A stretch of DNA of 64,000 bases from Prorocentrum cordatum (GCA_963575745.1 CAUYUJ010017914.1:110195-174194), one strand, 5' to 3'. Positions 28,964 to 38,079 are shown, counted from the stretch's first letter. The notes: generated from the letters alone by a model not told the origin. A program made the numbers and translations.

Positions 28964-30718
28964 CTATCGATGGAGAGGCACGGGCACGACCGCCTCCGCC
29001 TTCGGCGAGGACGGGTTCTTGCCCTGCTTCAAGAGGCGCAGTGACCTCTTCTTCCATTCTCCGACGGCGCGAGAAGCACACCTCTCAGCAAGATCTTTGA
29101 CCTGCTGCTGGGCGTACACCCCGCACGCCGAGCACCACAAGACTGGCCCGTTGGCCCAGAGGCGGTGGGTGGGGTGAGCTTTCAGGAAGACCACGGGGAC
29201 CCCAGGGCACGGCAGCTGCACCAGCCGAGAGCGCGAACTCCGCCCGATCCCACAGACACTGCACCCCCACCCACCTGGAACCTGTGATATTTTGTGACCC
29301 TTATCATCTGGAACTATCTCAAGCAGGGGGGCCTCTGAATTAACAAGGGTCCGCTGCCTACGTTCCTTGATGGCCTCAACGTCGGGGTACCCTAACCTGT
29401 GCACATTCTTCAACACCTCAGTCATGTACCTGGCCAACAGGGTCACTTGATCATGATGGAACTTTATCCTGTCTCTGACGTGGAAGTTCATCGGGTGCGC
29501 CTTGGCACCCGTCTTGGCCCACTCGTCGGCGAGCCTGTTCCCATGGAAAAAATGAGGCGGTACTCCATGGTTGAATGCCGCACGCCGCGACTGGTGCGCG
29601 GCTATCTTCACAACCTGGACGTTCTCTCTCCCCACATCCTCGACTCTCCTCCAAATCTGCCTCCAGAGTTCAGCATACGCCTTGTTTGGGTGAGTAGTGC
29701 CTGCCTCCCCAGCCTCCCACCCGTCGACGACCATCTGACAATCCGTGCATATCGTGATCGTTGGGCCCATGAGCGTCAGGGCCATAAAAAAGGCGTAGAG
29801 CTCTGAACTTGGAACATCCTGAACTGGAAGCGGCGACGGGCCATACGCTATGGCCTCCACCTCCAGCGTTAAGGAAACTGATACTACTGCCCATCCTGCT
29901 CGGACCAACCATCTGCTGTCATTGTCATATCCCGAACCATCGACACAGACATATGGCCCCAGGGTTCCATCACGGTGAGGAGGATGGGCCCAGTTAAACT
30001 CAGCTCCGTGCAAAATCTTCGGGATGGACTCGCGGTCGCTGGGCACCAACGCTCGCGTCCATCTAAGATCTACCTGGGCGTTGATCCCCTGCTTCAGCAA
30101 CTTACCCCCTGGGTCAAGATCACGCCGTAAAAGCCAGGAGCCATCGCAGCCCCATATCCTGTGATGCACGGACCCTTCACGGGCCTTGCACCACCTGCAG
30201 AGCGGGTCCAAACTATAGCGATGCTTGAACAGGTCTTTCTGCGTCCAGAGGCCTCCAGAAACCTGAGCGATAAGAAGACTGATCCCAAGATGGTCCCCTC
30301 TCTTCCTCAGCTCGGCAATCACACCTCTGATCGGGTCCAGGAAGGGCTCCCAAGACAGGTTGTAAAACTCGCTGACCTTCTTTAGACTGAGCTGCTCCGT
30401 GGTGTCGTCTAAGAGGGCCTTGATCGTACGAGGACCCAACTCACGCAAGTCCAGGCTAAGCCCCGTCGAAGTAACCCATCTGCACCAGGAGGTCCCAGTC
30501 CAACCCAACCTAATCAGAGTCTGTACCACAGCCCCAGCGGGGCCGATGACTCCTCTCCAACCTCTCGCTACTTCTTTCTTGGCCTTGTCAAAGGCCGTCT
30601 GCATCTGTGCCTCTGAAGACCACTGCATAAAAATAGCCTTGCACCACATCATGAGCGGCAAGGCGTTCGCCAGGAAAGACGGGTCAACCTGCGGCACCTC
30701 TGCAAGTAAAAACTGCAC
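28964..30718 (-). CDS. LINE ORF2, C-terminal part: RNase H and Cys/His tail
   Basis: RNase H removes the RNA template during reverse transcription. Catalytic positions appear in order: D in VCVDGSGYDN (about 29950), E in SSELYAFFMAL (about 29800), D in TICTDCQMVVDG (about 29750) and D in GNRLADEWAK (about 29530). The C-terminus has CSVCG, then H and C positions, then WCSACGVYAQQQVKDLAERC, resembling the nucleic-acid-binding tail of LINEs. It overlaps the RT frame at 30649-30718 in another phase. The protein sense switches frame near 30.7 kb, best read as an inactivating frameshift. A programmed shift is less likely. Confidence 0.85.
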   Translation of the reverse strand: MQFLLAEVPQVDPSFLANALPLMMWCKAIFMQWSSEAQMQTAFDKAKKEVARGWRGVIGPAGAVVQTLIRLGWTGTSWCRWVTSTGLSLDLRELGPRTIKALLDDTTEQLSLKKVSEFYNLSWEPFLDPIRGVIAELRKRGDHLGISLLIAQVSGGLWTQKDLFKHRYSLDPLCRWCKAREGSVHHRIWGCDGSWLLRRDLDPGGKLLKQGINAQVDLRWTRALVPSDRESIPKILHGAEFNWAHPPHRDGTLGPYVCVDGSGYDNDSRWLVRAGWAVVSVSLTLEVEAIAYGPSPLPVQDVPSSELYAFFMALTLMGPTITICTDCQMVVDGWEAGEAGTTHPNKAYAELWRQIWRRVEDVGRENVQVVKIAAHQSRRAAFNHGVPPHFFHGNRLADEWAKTGAKAHPMNFHVRDRIKFHHDQVTLLARYMTEVLKNVHRLGYPDVEAIKERRQRTLVNSEAPLLEIVPDDKGHKISQVPGGWGCSVCGIGRSSRSRLVQLPCPGVPVVFLKAHPTHRLWANGPVLWCSACGVYAQQQVKDLAERCASRAVGEWKKRSLRLLKQGKNPSSPKAEAVVPVPLHR

Positions 30719-32883
30719 AGCCCTGCACCTTCCTTTGGCTGGGCCGAAAGGGCAGCGGCCGTCGTGGCCCGCTGCGTCTGGAGTGAGTTGTTGGACATCC
30801 CCACCACCCCCACCCCGTACATCGCAGCCGGCGTTCCCCCACCTCTGAAGACCTGCTGAATCGGTTTCTTCGAGAATCGGAACGCTCGATATCGTCGCAC
30901 TCGGCCACGAACAGTGGTGATTCGTTTGTTCGTCACCTGCCTGCCCTTGTTGAAGGCCAACTTAAAGTCTACGCCCAAGTTCTTGGCCGCGGGCACATAC
31001 TTGAAACTGAACTCTCTCAAACTATGCTGCAGAGATCTGCCCACTTTGATGTCCGATGCCACCAACATGCATTTCTTCCTGGAAACCTTCAGCTCCAAAG
31101 CCTCCAAGCCCCGACAGAACTGCAACGTCCCCGACACCAGTGCTTTCTTCACGTATGGCTCGGACCCCAAAGCTTGAATGGTGGAATCGTCAACCATAAG
31201 CGCCAGCCCAAGACGGGGCCATCTAGCCATAAAATCGTCGCACACATCCTTGAGGACTATCTTCAACAGCGTCGTCGCGAAAGAGCACCCCGCGACTATG
31301 CTGCTGTTGACTGTGAAAGGGAGGGACAGGGCCTCGCCAACCTTAATGCTGCGAGGCCCACCGTACACTAAGAGGAGCACTCGAATGCGCCTGATGCTAA
31401 AGCCATGCCGATGACACGAACGAAGCAGGAGCTGGTGCGTCACTCTCTCGTAAGCCTTCTCAAGGTCAATCAACGTGCAGGCACTGAAAAACTTGCTGGC
31501 GATAGCCGCCTCGTTGTTAATCGCTTGCCTCCACACCGCCATCTCACAGCTCCGTCCTTTCCCCCCGTACATGTAATCCTTGTGGTTCACCTCCTCCCAT
31601 CTCTCCGCCTCCCGATGACGCAACCTCCCAAGAACACGAACTGGCGTGGGCAAAATACCTATCGGTCGCCTACCACCTTCTGGTTTCTGGAGGAAGGGGA
31701 GGATGAGCAGCATGATCTGCTCAGGAAGACACACGAACTTCTCCCACATGTGCAGCAGGAGTCCAAATACACGAAGCCCGTCATCACACAAGGACTTCAA
31801 AAGTGATGGCGGCCACCTGCAGGCCCCCACCGCCGTACGCTTCTTAAACTTCCCAAGAACTCGACGTAATTCCTGAGGCTCAGGTGGCTCTGGAGGGTCA
31901 TCCATGGGTAAAGACTGTATAAGTAGGGCCTCGGGCTCCTTCAAGTCTCCGTACCTCCAAATACCCTTCCATTCACTTTCGAGTGCCTCTATCTGGTCCA
32001 TCGCGCCTCCTGGGGTTCCATCGGGGCCTGGCTCATCTGGGATCCACTCGTTCGGGACCTTCACCCACCTATGTGCCATACTCCCCCCGTTTGCCACTTC
32101 CTCTGAAGCCCAAGATCTCCACTTCTTTTGACGATGCCTAACCCAAGAAGCCTCCTCGGACTGGATCAGCTTGCTCAACTCAAACAAGGCGTCCCTGATC
32201 GAGGCCGCCCCATAGCCCCTGAAACTGAAATGACCAGCACGCCACTTCCGCCAGCCAGAAGAGTGCCAGAGCAGCTCCGGAGCCTTCTGAAGTTTTTGGT
32301 TGATTTCACTGACCTGCTTATCGTCGTCGTCGTATCCCTTACGCTTGAGGTGCCCCAACTCTTCTAGGCGCGTGTGGAACTTGCGCATCGCCCTAGACAC
32401 TGGAGACCCAAGGGGATGTGGCCCGCCAACCTTGACAATGGCCGGTTTATACACGAACTTAAACTTGTCGCCTCTGCCGAAGAAGTTCCCCTTGGAGCCC
32501 GACAGCTCCAACTGGTACGTCTCTGCGAGCTCTAGCTCAGCTGCCTGGCAAAAGGATGCATAAGCCTGCGAGACCTGAGCTTGCGTGACTGCTTGTTCCC
32601 GGACCAGCTGCTCAATCTGAATCTGAGTGCCTTCCCACCAAGCTGGCGGGGCAGGCGCAGGACCGATCGGAAGATCAGGGAACCTCTTGGGCGTCCACAA
32701 ACATCTGATCTGGCCAAGGTGAGTACAAGTCCTGATCGACATTCTGATGGGGTAATGGGTAGACAGTTCGGACCCTTCCAATCGATCGCAGCGCCAAACC
32801 CAGGGCACTAAGCTCGCCGACACAATGAAGAAGTCTATCTCACGCCAGTCCTTACCCACTCTGCACGTAGGCTTTCCAGTCAG
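30649..32883 (-). CDS. LINE ORF2, middle part: endonuclease end and reverse transcriptase
   Basis: The start is the right-hand remnant of the endonuclease: LTGKPTC, WREIDFFIVSASL and a THYPI box equivalent to SDHxPI. RT follows: GGRRPIGILPTPVR (about 31650), motif A in LIDLEKAYERV (about 31460), motif B in SSIVAGCSFATTLL (about 31280), motif C in LMVDDST (about 31190, M replacing the usual Tyr/Phe before VDD) and KKCMLVAS (about 31070). The frame is open upstream into the inserted element, but that part is foreign. It ends by frameshift near 30.7 kb, after which the reading continues in the RNase H frame. Confidence 0.88.
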   Translation of the reverse strand: MTGKPTCRVGKDWREIDFFIVSASLVPWVWRCDRLEGSELSTHYPIRMSIRTCTHLGQIRCLWTPKRFPDLPIGPAPAPPAWWEGTQIQIEQLVREQAVTQAQVSQAYASFCQAAELELAETYQLELSGSKGNFFGRGDKFKFVYKPAIVKVGGPHPLGSPVSRAMRKFHTRLEELGHLKRKGYDDDDKQVSEINQKLQKAPELLWHSSGWRKWRAGHFSFRGYGAASIRDALFELSKLIQSEEASWVRHRQKKWRSWASEEVANGGSMAHRWVKVPNEWIPDEPGPDGTPGGAMDQIEALESEWKGIWRYGDLKEPEALLIQSLPMDDPPEPPEPQELRRVLGKFKKRTAVGACRWPPSLLKSLCDDGLRVFGLLLHMWEKFVCLPEQIMLLILPFLQKPEGGRRPIGILPTPVRVLGRLRHREAERWEEVNHKDYMYGGKGRSCEMAVWRQAINNEAAIASKFFSACTLIDLEKAYERVTHQLLLRSCHRHGFSIRRIRVLLLVYGGPRSIKVGEALSLPFTVNSSIVAGCSFATTLLKIVLKDVCDDFMARWPRLGLALMVDDSTIQALGSEPYVKKALVSGTLQFCRGLEALELKVSRKKCMLVASDIKVGRSLQHSLREFSFKYVPAAKNLGVDFKLAFNKGRQVTNKRITTVRGRVRRYRAFRFSKKPIQQVFRGGGTPAAMYGVGVVGMSNNSLQTQRATTAAALSAQPKEGAGLCSFYLQRCRRLTRLSWRTPCRS

Positions 32884-32887
32884 AATT

Positions 32888-34859
32888 GTTGACGCTTCGC
32901 GTATCCCCACCAGCCCATCCAGAAACGATGCTCAGGGGAGTTGAGGTGATCAGGGAAGTCGGGGAGCATGCAGAATAACAAAGGGCGGGGGAAGCTGTCA
33001 CAGACCCCGAGAGGGGGAGGATGGAAGAGGAGTCGTCGTCGTCGTCGTCGTCGTCGTCGGAGGAGGAGGAGGAGGAGGGGGAAGAGGAGGAGGAGGAGGA
33101 GGAGGAGGAGGACGGAGAAGGAGGAAGAATCGGAGGAGGAGGAGGAGGAGGGGAAGGAGCTTCTTGGGGGTCTTTTGAGGGCCTCTTGGAGGGCTTTTTG
33201 GGCGCCTTGGGGCATCTTGGGCGCCTCTTGGGACCCTCTTGAGGCGCTCTGGGGAGCCTTCGGGGCGCTTTTGGGGCCATCTTGGAGGGAGTCGATCAAA
33301 CAAGAGGGGGGGTTTAATTAGCGCCCCCCCTCGGAAGCCCCTAAAATCGCCTCTTGGACCCCTCTTGGAACGCTCTTGGAGTGCTCTTGGGCGCTCTTGG
33401 GGCCGTCTTGGGGCTCTTTTGGGGCTCTCTTGGGGCCCTCTTGGGCCATCTTGGAGCCATCTCCAGGCCTCGGATGGCCATCGGAAGCGAAAAGGCGAGA
33501 AAGCAAAAATCATTGATTTTCCTTAGGTTTTGGGACGATTTTGGCCTCTTCGGGGCCTCCTTGGGGAGCTGTTTGGCCACTTGGAGTTATCTTGGGGCCG
33601 TCTTTGGGCTTCTTGGAACCATCTTAGGAGCCATCTCGAGCGATCTTGCGCTATCTTGAGCCATCTTGGAGCTCATCTTGGGTTCTCTGAGGCGCTCTTG
33701 GAGCCGTCTTGGGCCATCTGGACGCTCTAACTACCCGCGGCCCCCCCCGTCCAGGTCCAGGGGAGGGGGTAGGGGGAGGGGTAAACCCCTCCCCAAGGGG
33801 GAAGAGGGAGGGGTGGAAGAGGATCTGCTCTAGACCACCTACGCCCAGAGGGCTGGTGGGATTATGACCCCGTCAATCCCACCAGCCCTCTGGGCGTAGG
33901 TGGTCTAGAGCAGATCCTCTTCCACCCCTCCCTCTTCCCCCTTGGGGAGGGGTTTACCCCTCCCCCTACCCCCTCCCCTGGACCTGGACGGGGGGGGCCG
34001 CGGGTAGTTAGAGCGTCCAAGATGGCCCAAGACGGCTCCAAGAGCGCCTCAGAGAACCCAAGATGAGCTCCAAGATGGCTCAAGATAGCGCAAGATCGCT
34101 CACGATGGCTCCTAAGATGGTTCCAAGAAGCCCAAAGACGGCCCCAAGATAACTCCAAGTGGCCAAACAGCTCCCCAAGGAGGCCCCGAAGAGGCCAAAA
34201 TCGTCCCAAAACCTAAGGAAAATCAATGATTTTTGCTTTCTCGCCTTTTCGCTTCCGATGGCCATCCGAGGCCTGGAGATGGCTCCAAGATGGCCCAAGA
34301 GGGCCCCAAGAGAGCCCCAAAAGAGCCCCAAGACGGCCCCAAGAGCGCCCAAGAGCACTCCAAGAGCGTTCCAAGAGGGGTCCAAGAGGCGATTTTAGGG
34401 GCTTCCGAGGGGGGGCGCTAATTCACCCCCCCCTCTTGTTTGATCGACTCCCTCCAAGATGGCCCCAAGAAGCGCCCAGGAAGCCCCAAGAGGTCCCAAG
34501 ATGGCCCCAAAATGGCCCCAAGAGGCCCCCAAGAGGCCCCCCGGAGGCCCCCAAGAGACCCCCAAGAGGCCCCAAGAGCCCCCCCAGATGCACCCAAGAT
34601 GCTCCAAGAGGCCTCGGCGAGAATGCCTAATCATTGATTCTACACAGGTTTTAGCCACATGGAGGCCTCTTGGGGGGGGGCACGGATTAAGATGACTCCA
34701 AGAGCGTCTGGGAGAGCCCAAAATGACCTCCAAGATGGCTCAAGATATCCCAAGATGTCTCATAATGGCTTCCTCTGTGTGCTGCCCACTTCTCTGATCG
34801 AGGCAATTCCTCTGGGCATCGTTTCTGGATGGGCTGGTGGGGATTCGCGAAGCGACAAC
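32888..34859. mobile_element. 1,972-bp palindromic foldback element inserted in the LINE endonuclease
   Basis: Ends are inverted repeats of about 88 bp, with 42 of the first 44 bases matching: GTTGACGCTTCGCG at 32888, and the reverse complement at the right end begins GTTGTCGCTTCGCG. AATT flanks both sides (32884-32887, 34860-34863). The middle is a nearly perfect palindrome with arms of about 593 bp, an 11-bp spacer at 33864-33874 and arms full of CTTGG-type words. Between the end repeats and the arms lie unmatched pieces, including GTC/GGA repeats on the left. There is no transposase frame, so it is non-autonomous. Removing the element and one AATT leaves the endonuclease in frame. Confidence 0.9.
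33271..34468. repeat. Large palindrome, arms about 593 bp
   Basis: 33271-33863 pairs with 33875-34468. Small differences are visible, for example ATCTCGAGCGATC against ATCGTGAGCGATC near 33640 and 34095, and TTTAATTAGCG against TGAATTAGCG. The inner ends are ACGCCCAGAGGGCTGGTGGG and its complement. The arms contain the conserved segment CATCGGAAGCGAAAAGGC and AAAATCATTGATTTTCC, relatives of which recur in 53.9-57.5 kb. Assemblers often collapse such structures, so read support matters. Confidence 0.92.
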
Positions 34860-34863
34860 AATT

Positions 34864-35372
34864 TTCTCAAGCAACCCAGTGCCCCTCACCTCAGATTCCA
34901 GAGCGTTGAAGTCGCCCCCAATGACGAACGGCTTTCCCATGGAGAACAGAAACTCCCCAACCTGGAAAAGAATGCGGCGGCCCTCGGCCCCTACACCGTC
35001 CCCGCTCGGGAGGTAAACACTGGCAACGTTAAAACCTCCCGCGACGCAGCCCCCGACCCAAGCCAAGACGGCCCTGGAATGAGGTCGAGGCTCCGAGGGA
35101 TTGCTGCCCATGCCTACCCCCTTGCGGACGGCCAAACCTAGCCCTGCTGATAAACCTTCAGACTGGGTCACATCACAGGTTCCAAAACGAACATTCCATC
35201 CTACTTTGGCCAAGGTGTTCGAAGCCTGAGCGGTATCGCCTACCTTGACCTTTGTCTCTTGAAGGAAACAAACTTGTGACTGGCATTCCTCCTCTAGAAA
35301 CGACTGGCACCGTGGCCAGCTAGTGACATTAGCTGAGACAACATCCCAATTCAGGCCGTCAGGTACCACACG
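34864..35372 (-). CDS. LINE ORF2, N-terminal part: AP-type endonuclease
   Basis: This is the endonuclease/exonuclease/phosphatase fold that nicks the target DNA. Motifs in order: LNWDVVSANVTSW (N; about 35350), VCFLQETKV (E; about 35270), SVYLPSGDG (about 35010) and GGDFNALESEV (D and N; about 34920). It stops being endonuclease after LLEKI, exactly where AATT and the foldback element begin. The rest resumes at 32886 with LTGKPTC. The region 35359-35372 overlaps the end of ORF1. Initiation could be by an upstream Met in this frame within ORF1 or by shifting from ORF1; the sequence does not decide. Confidence 0.85.
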
Positions 35373-36597
35373 AGCGTGTCGGTGACCTGCTGCGGTTGTC
35401 CCTCTTGCCCGCCTCCTCTCTCTCCTTCTCCATCTGCTCTTTGACTTTATCCAACACGGATGTGACGCACTGCTGAGCGCGTTCATCTCCATGGAACTCC
35501 GACCGTAGCCCGTCTCCCACTCGAGCAAGGGCATTGTCGGCTCCCTCCATGTGCGCATCCTGCTGGGACTCGTCGATCTCGATGCCCGTTGGGGGGCCTC
35601 CACTGCCTCGGCCACGAGCAGCATCAGCACGAGCTGCGCGACGACCCTCAGCAAAGGCTGCATTCTCCCCATCACCACGTTTCTCACGCCTCGGCCTCGC
35701 CTGGCCGCCCCCAGCGGAGGCTGGGGCGCCTGGGGCTGGGCCGCCAGCGGCGGGAGCGGCAGCCGCTGCCGACGGCTCCTTCGCCTCCGCCGCTGCCACT
35801 GCTGCCTCCAAGGTCCCGCGCATCGTCTCGAAGGCCTTGCGCAATCCTTCGCCAGCCTCCCCCTCGGGGATCGCTCCGACGAAGGCGTCGAGCGCCTGCT
35901 GCATGGGCTGGGCGATCGACGCAGACGGCGCCGCCGCCTTCGCCTCGCCCACACCGCCCTGCGCTCCCAGCGAGAGCCCGCGGGCCTTCGCATCCTCGAG
36001 CTGCTGCTGGACGGTGTCCAGCTCCTCCTGCGCCTCGATAGCGGCCTTGACCGCCTCCTCTGCCTTCGACTGCATGCGCGCCACCTTCTGCTTAAGGTGA
36101 ACCATCTGCTGACTGTACTTCCCGATGAGCGTATTGATCTGCGCCGCCTCAGCCTTGGCCCCAGAGAGGCCGTAGTTCTGGAGCGCACGCTGATGCATGA
36201 GTGAATCACGTTGGTGGCGAGGGATGGGCTGCGAAGCCAGCGCGAACTGCTCCTCCGAGAGGTTGAGCCACAGGGCCTTCTCCTCAGACGTGAGCTCGCG
36301 CTTGGGAGGAGGGGGCGCCTTGCCTCCTCCCCCACCGCCTCCACCGCCGCCGCCGCCTTTACCCTTGTATCCGTTCTCCTTGCCGCCGCCGCCGCCAGGG
36401 AAAAAGACACCGCCGCCCTTGCCCCCTTTGCCGCCGCCGCCAAGACCGCCAATGCCCCACCACGGGTTCCCCCAGGAGTACTGGACCTGCGGGATAGGGC
36501 CTTGGGGGTTCCGACCGTTGCACCCTGCCTGCTTGCACGTGCCTCGGTGCCCGAAGTTGTAGAAGCCACAGGTCCCGCACGTCCACGCTGGCGCCAT
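35359..36597 (-). CDS. LINE ORF1: zinc-finger and coiled-coil RNA-binding-type protein
   Basis: 412 residues from the ATG at 36597; the frame is also open further upstream without an ATG. Residues about 5-24 hold WTCGTCGFYNFGHRGTCKQA followed by GC, a C-x2-C-x10-C-x4-C finger with a leading Trp like RanBP2-type fingers. A Gly-rich linker (about 40-90) follows. A long charged helix around residues 150-220 contains HLKQKVARMQSKAEEAVKAA and EAQEELDTVQQQLEDAKARG, probably a trimer or dimer coiled coil. An Ala/Pro-rich tail ends with RSRSPTR. LINE ORF1 proteins package element RNA. Its position directly 5' of the endonuclease supports the call. Confidence 0.8.
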   Translation of the reverse strand: MAPAWTCGTCGFYNFGHRGTCKQAGCNGRNPQGPIPQVQYSWGNPWWGIGGLGGGGKGGKGGGVFFPGGGGGKENGYKGKGGGGGGGGGGGGKAPPPPKRELTSEEKALWLNLSEEQFALASQPIPRHQRDSLMHQRALQNYGLSGAKAEAAQINTLIGKYSQQMVHLKQKVARMQSKAEEAVKAAIEAQEELDTVQQQLEDAKARGLSLGAQGGVGEAKAAAPSASIAQPMQQALDAFVGAIPEGEAGEGLRKAFETMRGTLEAAVAAAEAKEPSAAAAAPAAGGPAPGAPASAGGGQARPRREKRGDGENAAFAEGRRAARADAARGRGSGGPPTGIEIDESQQDAHMEGADNALARVGDGLRSEFHGDERAQQCVTSVLDKVKEQMEKEREEAGKRDNRSRSPTRSCGT

Positions 36598-36766
36598 CGC
36601 GGCGGCGCTGCACGGAAGGACCTCGCAAAAGGCCCACGGCGGCTCGGGCAGCGCGCCGTGGGTTCGCCAGAAAAGCCTCGGCCTCCTGTCGGCCTCGAGA
36701 GTGGCCACGGATCGCCAAGGCTAATCGCTGGTTCTCGGGCGTCTATAGCCCTTCACAACGTTTAGC

Positions 36767-36788
36767 CTTGAGCCAAAATGGCTGCGGA
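36767..36788 (-). other. Spliced-leader relic at the LINE 5' end
   Basis: On the minus strand 21 of 22 bases match the dinoflagellate spliced leader: TCCGCAGCC then ATTTTGGCTCAAG. The only difference is C for T at the fifth position, and the variable first base is T. The leader is trans-spliced onto nuclear mRNAs, so its presence in the genome at the LINE start means a trans-spliced LINE RNA was reverse-transcribed to its end. The flanking base outside it already belongs to the TCC tract. Confidence 0.88.
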
Positions 36789-37235
36789 TCCTCCTCCTCC
36801 TCCTCCTCCTCCTCCTCCTCCTCCTCCTCCTCCTCCCTCCCTCCCTCCCCCCCTCCCTCCCTCCTCCTCCTCCTCCTCCTCCTCCTCCTCCTCCTCCTCC
36901 TCCTCTCCTGCTCCTGCTCCTGCTCCTGCTGCTTCCTCCTCCTCCTCCTCCTCCTCCTCCCTCCTCTTCCTCCTCCTCCTCCTCCCCCTCCTCCTCCTCT
37001 TCCTCCTCCTCCTCCTCCTCCTCCTCCTCCTCCTCCTCCTCCTCCTCCTCCTCCTCCTCCTCCCTCCTCCCTGCCTCCCTCCCCCTCCCTCCCTCCCTCC
37101 TCCCTCCCTCCCTCCCTCCTCCGTCCGTCCCTCCGTCCTCCGTCTCCGTCCCTTCCTCCCTCCTCGCTCTCTCCCCCTCCTCCCTCCTCCCTCCTCCCTC
37201 CTCCCTCCTCCCGCTTCCCTCCTCCCTCCTCCCAG
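36789..37235. repeat. (TCC)n and (TCCC)n microsatellite at the LINE 5' boundary
   Basis: TCC and CCCT repeats, with CTGCTC interruptions near 36905. It begins at the first base after the spliced-leader relic. Confidence 0.96.
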
Positions 37236-37279
37236 GCATGCTGACGCCGTGAACAAAGAATCAAGACAGGAGGTCTTTG

Positions 37280-37390
37280 TCGGTTTTCGGCCTCGGGTGG
37301 CTCCCGCCGGGCCCGGGCCCCAGGACCGCCAGGGTTAGAAAAAGCGGCCCTTGGGAACGGGTCGGGACCTCTGGCGCCCCCGTATATTGA
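37280..37390 (+). repeat. R170 dispersed family copy
   Basis: GTTTTCGGCCTCGGG, CCGCCGGGCCCGGGCCCC, AGAAAAAGCGGCC, GGGAACGGGTCGGGACCTC and GCCCCCGTAT follow the consensus order. Confidence 0.6.
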
Positions 37391-37429
37391 AAACTCAAAC
37401 ACCTGATGTTTGGGGATATTCCGAGGATC

Positions 37430-37565
37430 CCACGCTGCCCGATATTTGCATGGCGCTGTTGAGCATCCTGGCGCGGCCGATCCCATTCGATTTCGACCCC
37501 GTGCTGACTCAGCCCGAGCCGACGCACCTTCCGATTCGATCCGATGTCCCGATTCGATGCGAAGG
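37430..37565. repeat. GATC/GATTCGAT-rich dispersed sequence
   Basis: CCGATCCCATTCGATTTCGA and GATTCGATCCGATGTCCCGA, like 11.7 and 28.0-28.7 kb. Confidence 0.5.
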
Positions 37566-37794
37566 GTTCCTGCCTCTCTGAAGGGAGCGGGTGCCCTCTC
37601 GAGATCTGGGTCCTCCTCATAAGCGGCCCCCGTGCCCGCCCCGGCCCTCTCATTATGGTGTGCGTTCTGGCCAGGAGGTCGAGTAGCGCATCCGGTCGAG
37701 GAGATGGGGGGCGCGCCAGGAAGGCCAGACAAGGCAGAAGAGCCTCAAGGATTCTCCCCCCCTCCCAGACATCCGGCTGCTCCAATTTTTCCGA

Positions 37795-37905
37795 GGCGTG
37801 GGCCCTGGAGGTCTGGACCACTTCCCCACAGGGCATTATTTTTGTTGTCCCGAGCCGTTCTTTGACGCTCCCGAGGCCCGTCGAGGGCCCCTGGAGGCCG
37901 AACGC
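37795..37905 (-). repeat. R170 dispersed family copy
   Basis: The plus strand reads GGTCTGGACCACTTCCCC, TTGTTGTCCCGAGCCGTTC, TTTGACG and GAGGCCCGTCGAGGGCCCC, a clear reverse copy. Confidence 0.75.
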
Positions 37906-38079
37906 GACCCCCAAACCGCCCGCTCCAGTGTTTGTTCGCAGCACCGGATCTCCAGCCTCCCTCCCCGGTCCCCCCCTTGGATGTCTGTCGGAGGTCTGGG
38001 CTCCAGGTCGGCCGGAGGGGCGGGGCCTTCACACCGCGCGAGGTGGGAGAGGTCCTCCGTGCTGGGGCGGGCCTCCGTG

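Larger units (their letters stand above)
28901..36788 (-). mobile_element. Near full-length LINE (non-LTR retrotransposon) starting with a spliced-leader relic
   Basis: The 5' end is at 36788 with a dinoflagellate spliced-leader match. ORF1 follows after about 170 nt, then ORF2 (endonuclease, RT, RNase H, Cys/His tail), and the 3' end is near 28901 after a 62-nt UTR. Both ends abut TCC repeats (GGA on the coding strand), as if the element had entered one continuous microsatellite. About 5.9 kb is LINE and 1,972 bp is a later insertion in the endonuclease. A frameshift near 30.7 kb also breaks ORF2, so this copy is dead. Confidence 0.88.

Noticed and set aside
33354-34385. Two identical 101-codon frames facing each other
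   Set aside because: They are the same non-coding CTTGG-type sequence in the two arms of a palindrome.
34740-36569. 609-codon minus frame treated as one protein
   Set aside because: Its first 400 codons are an out-of-phase reading of LINE ORF1, and its last about 40 belong to the inserted foldback element; only the endonuclease part is real.
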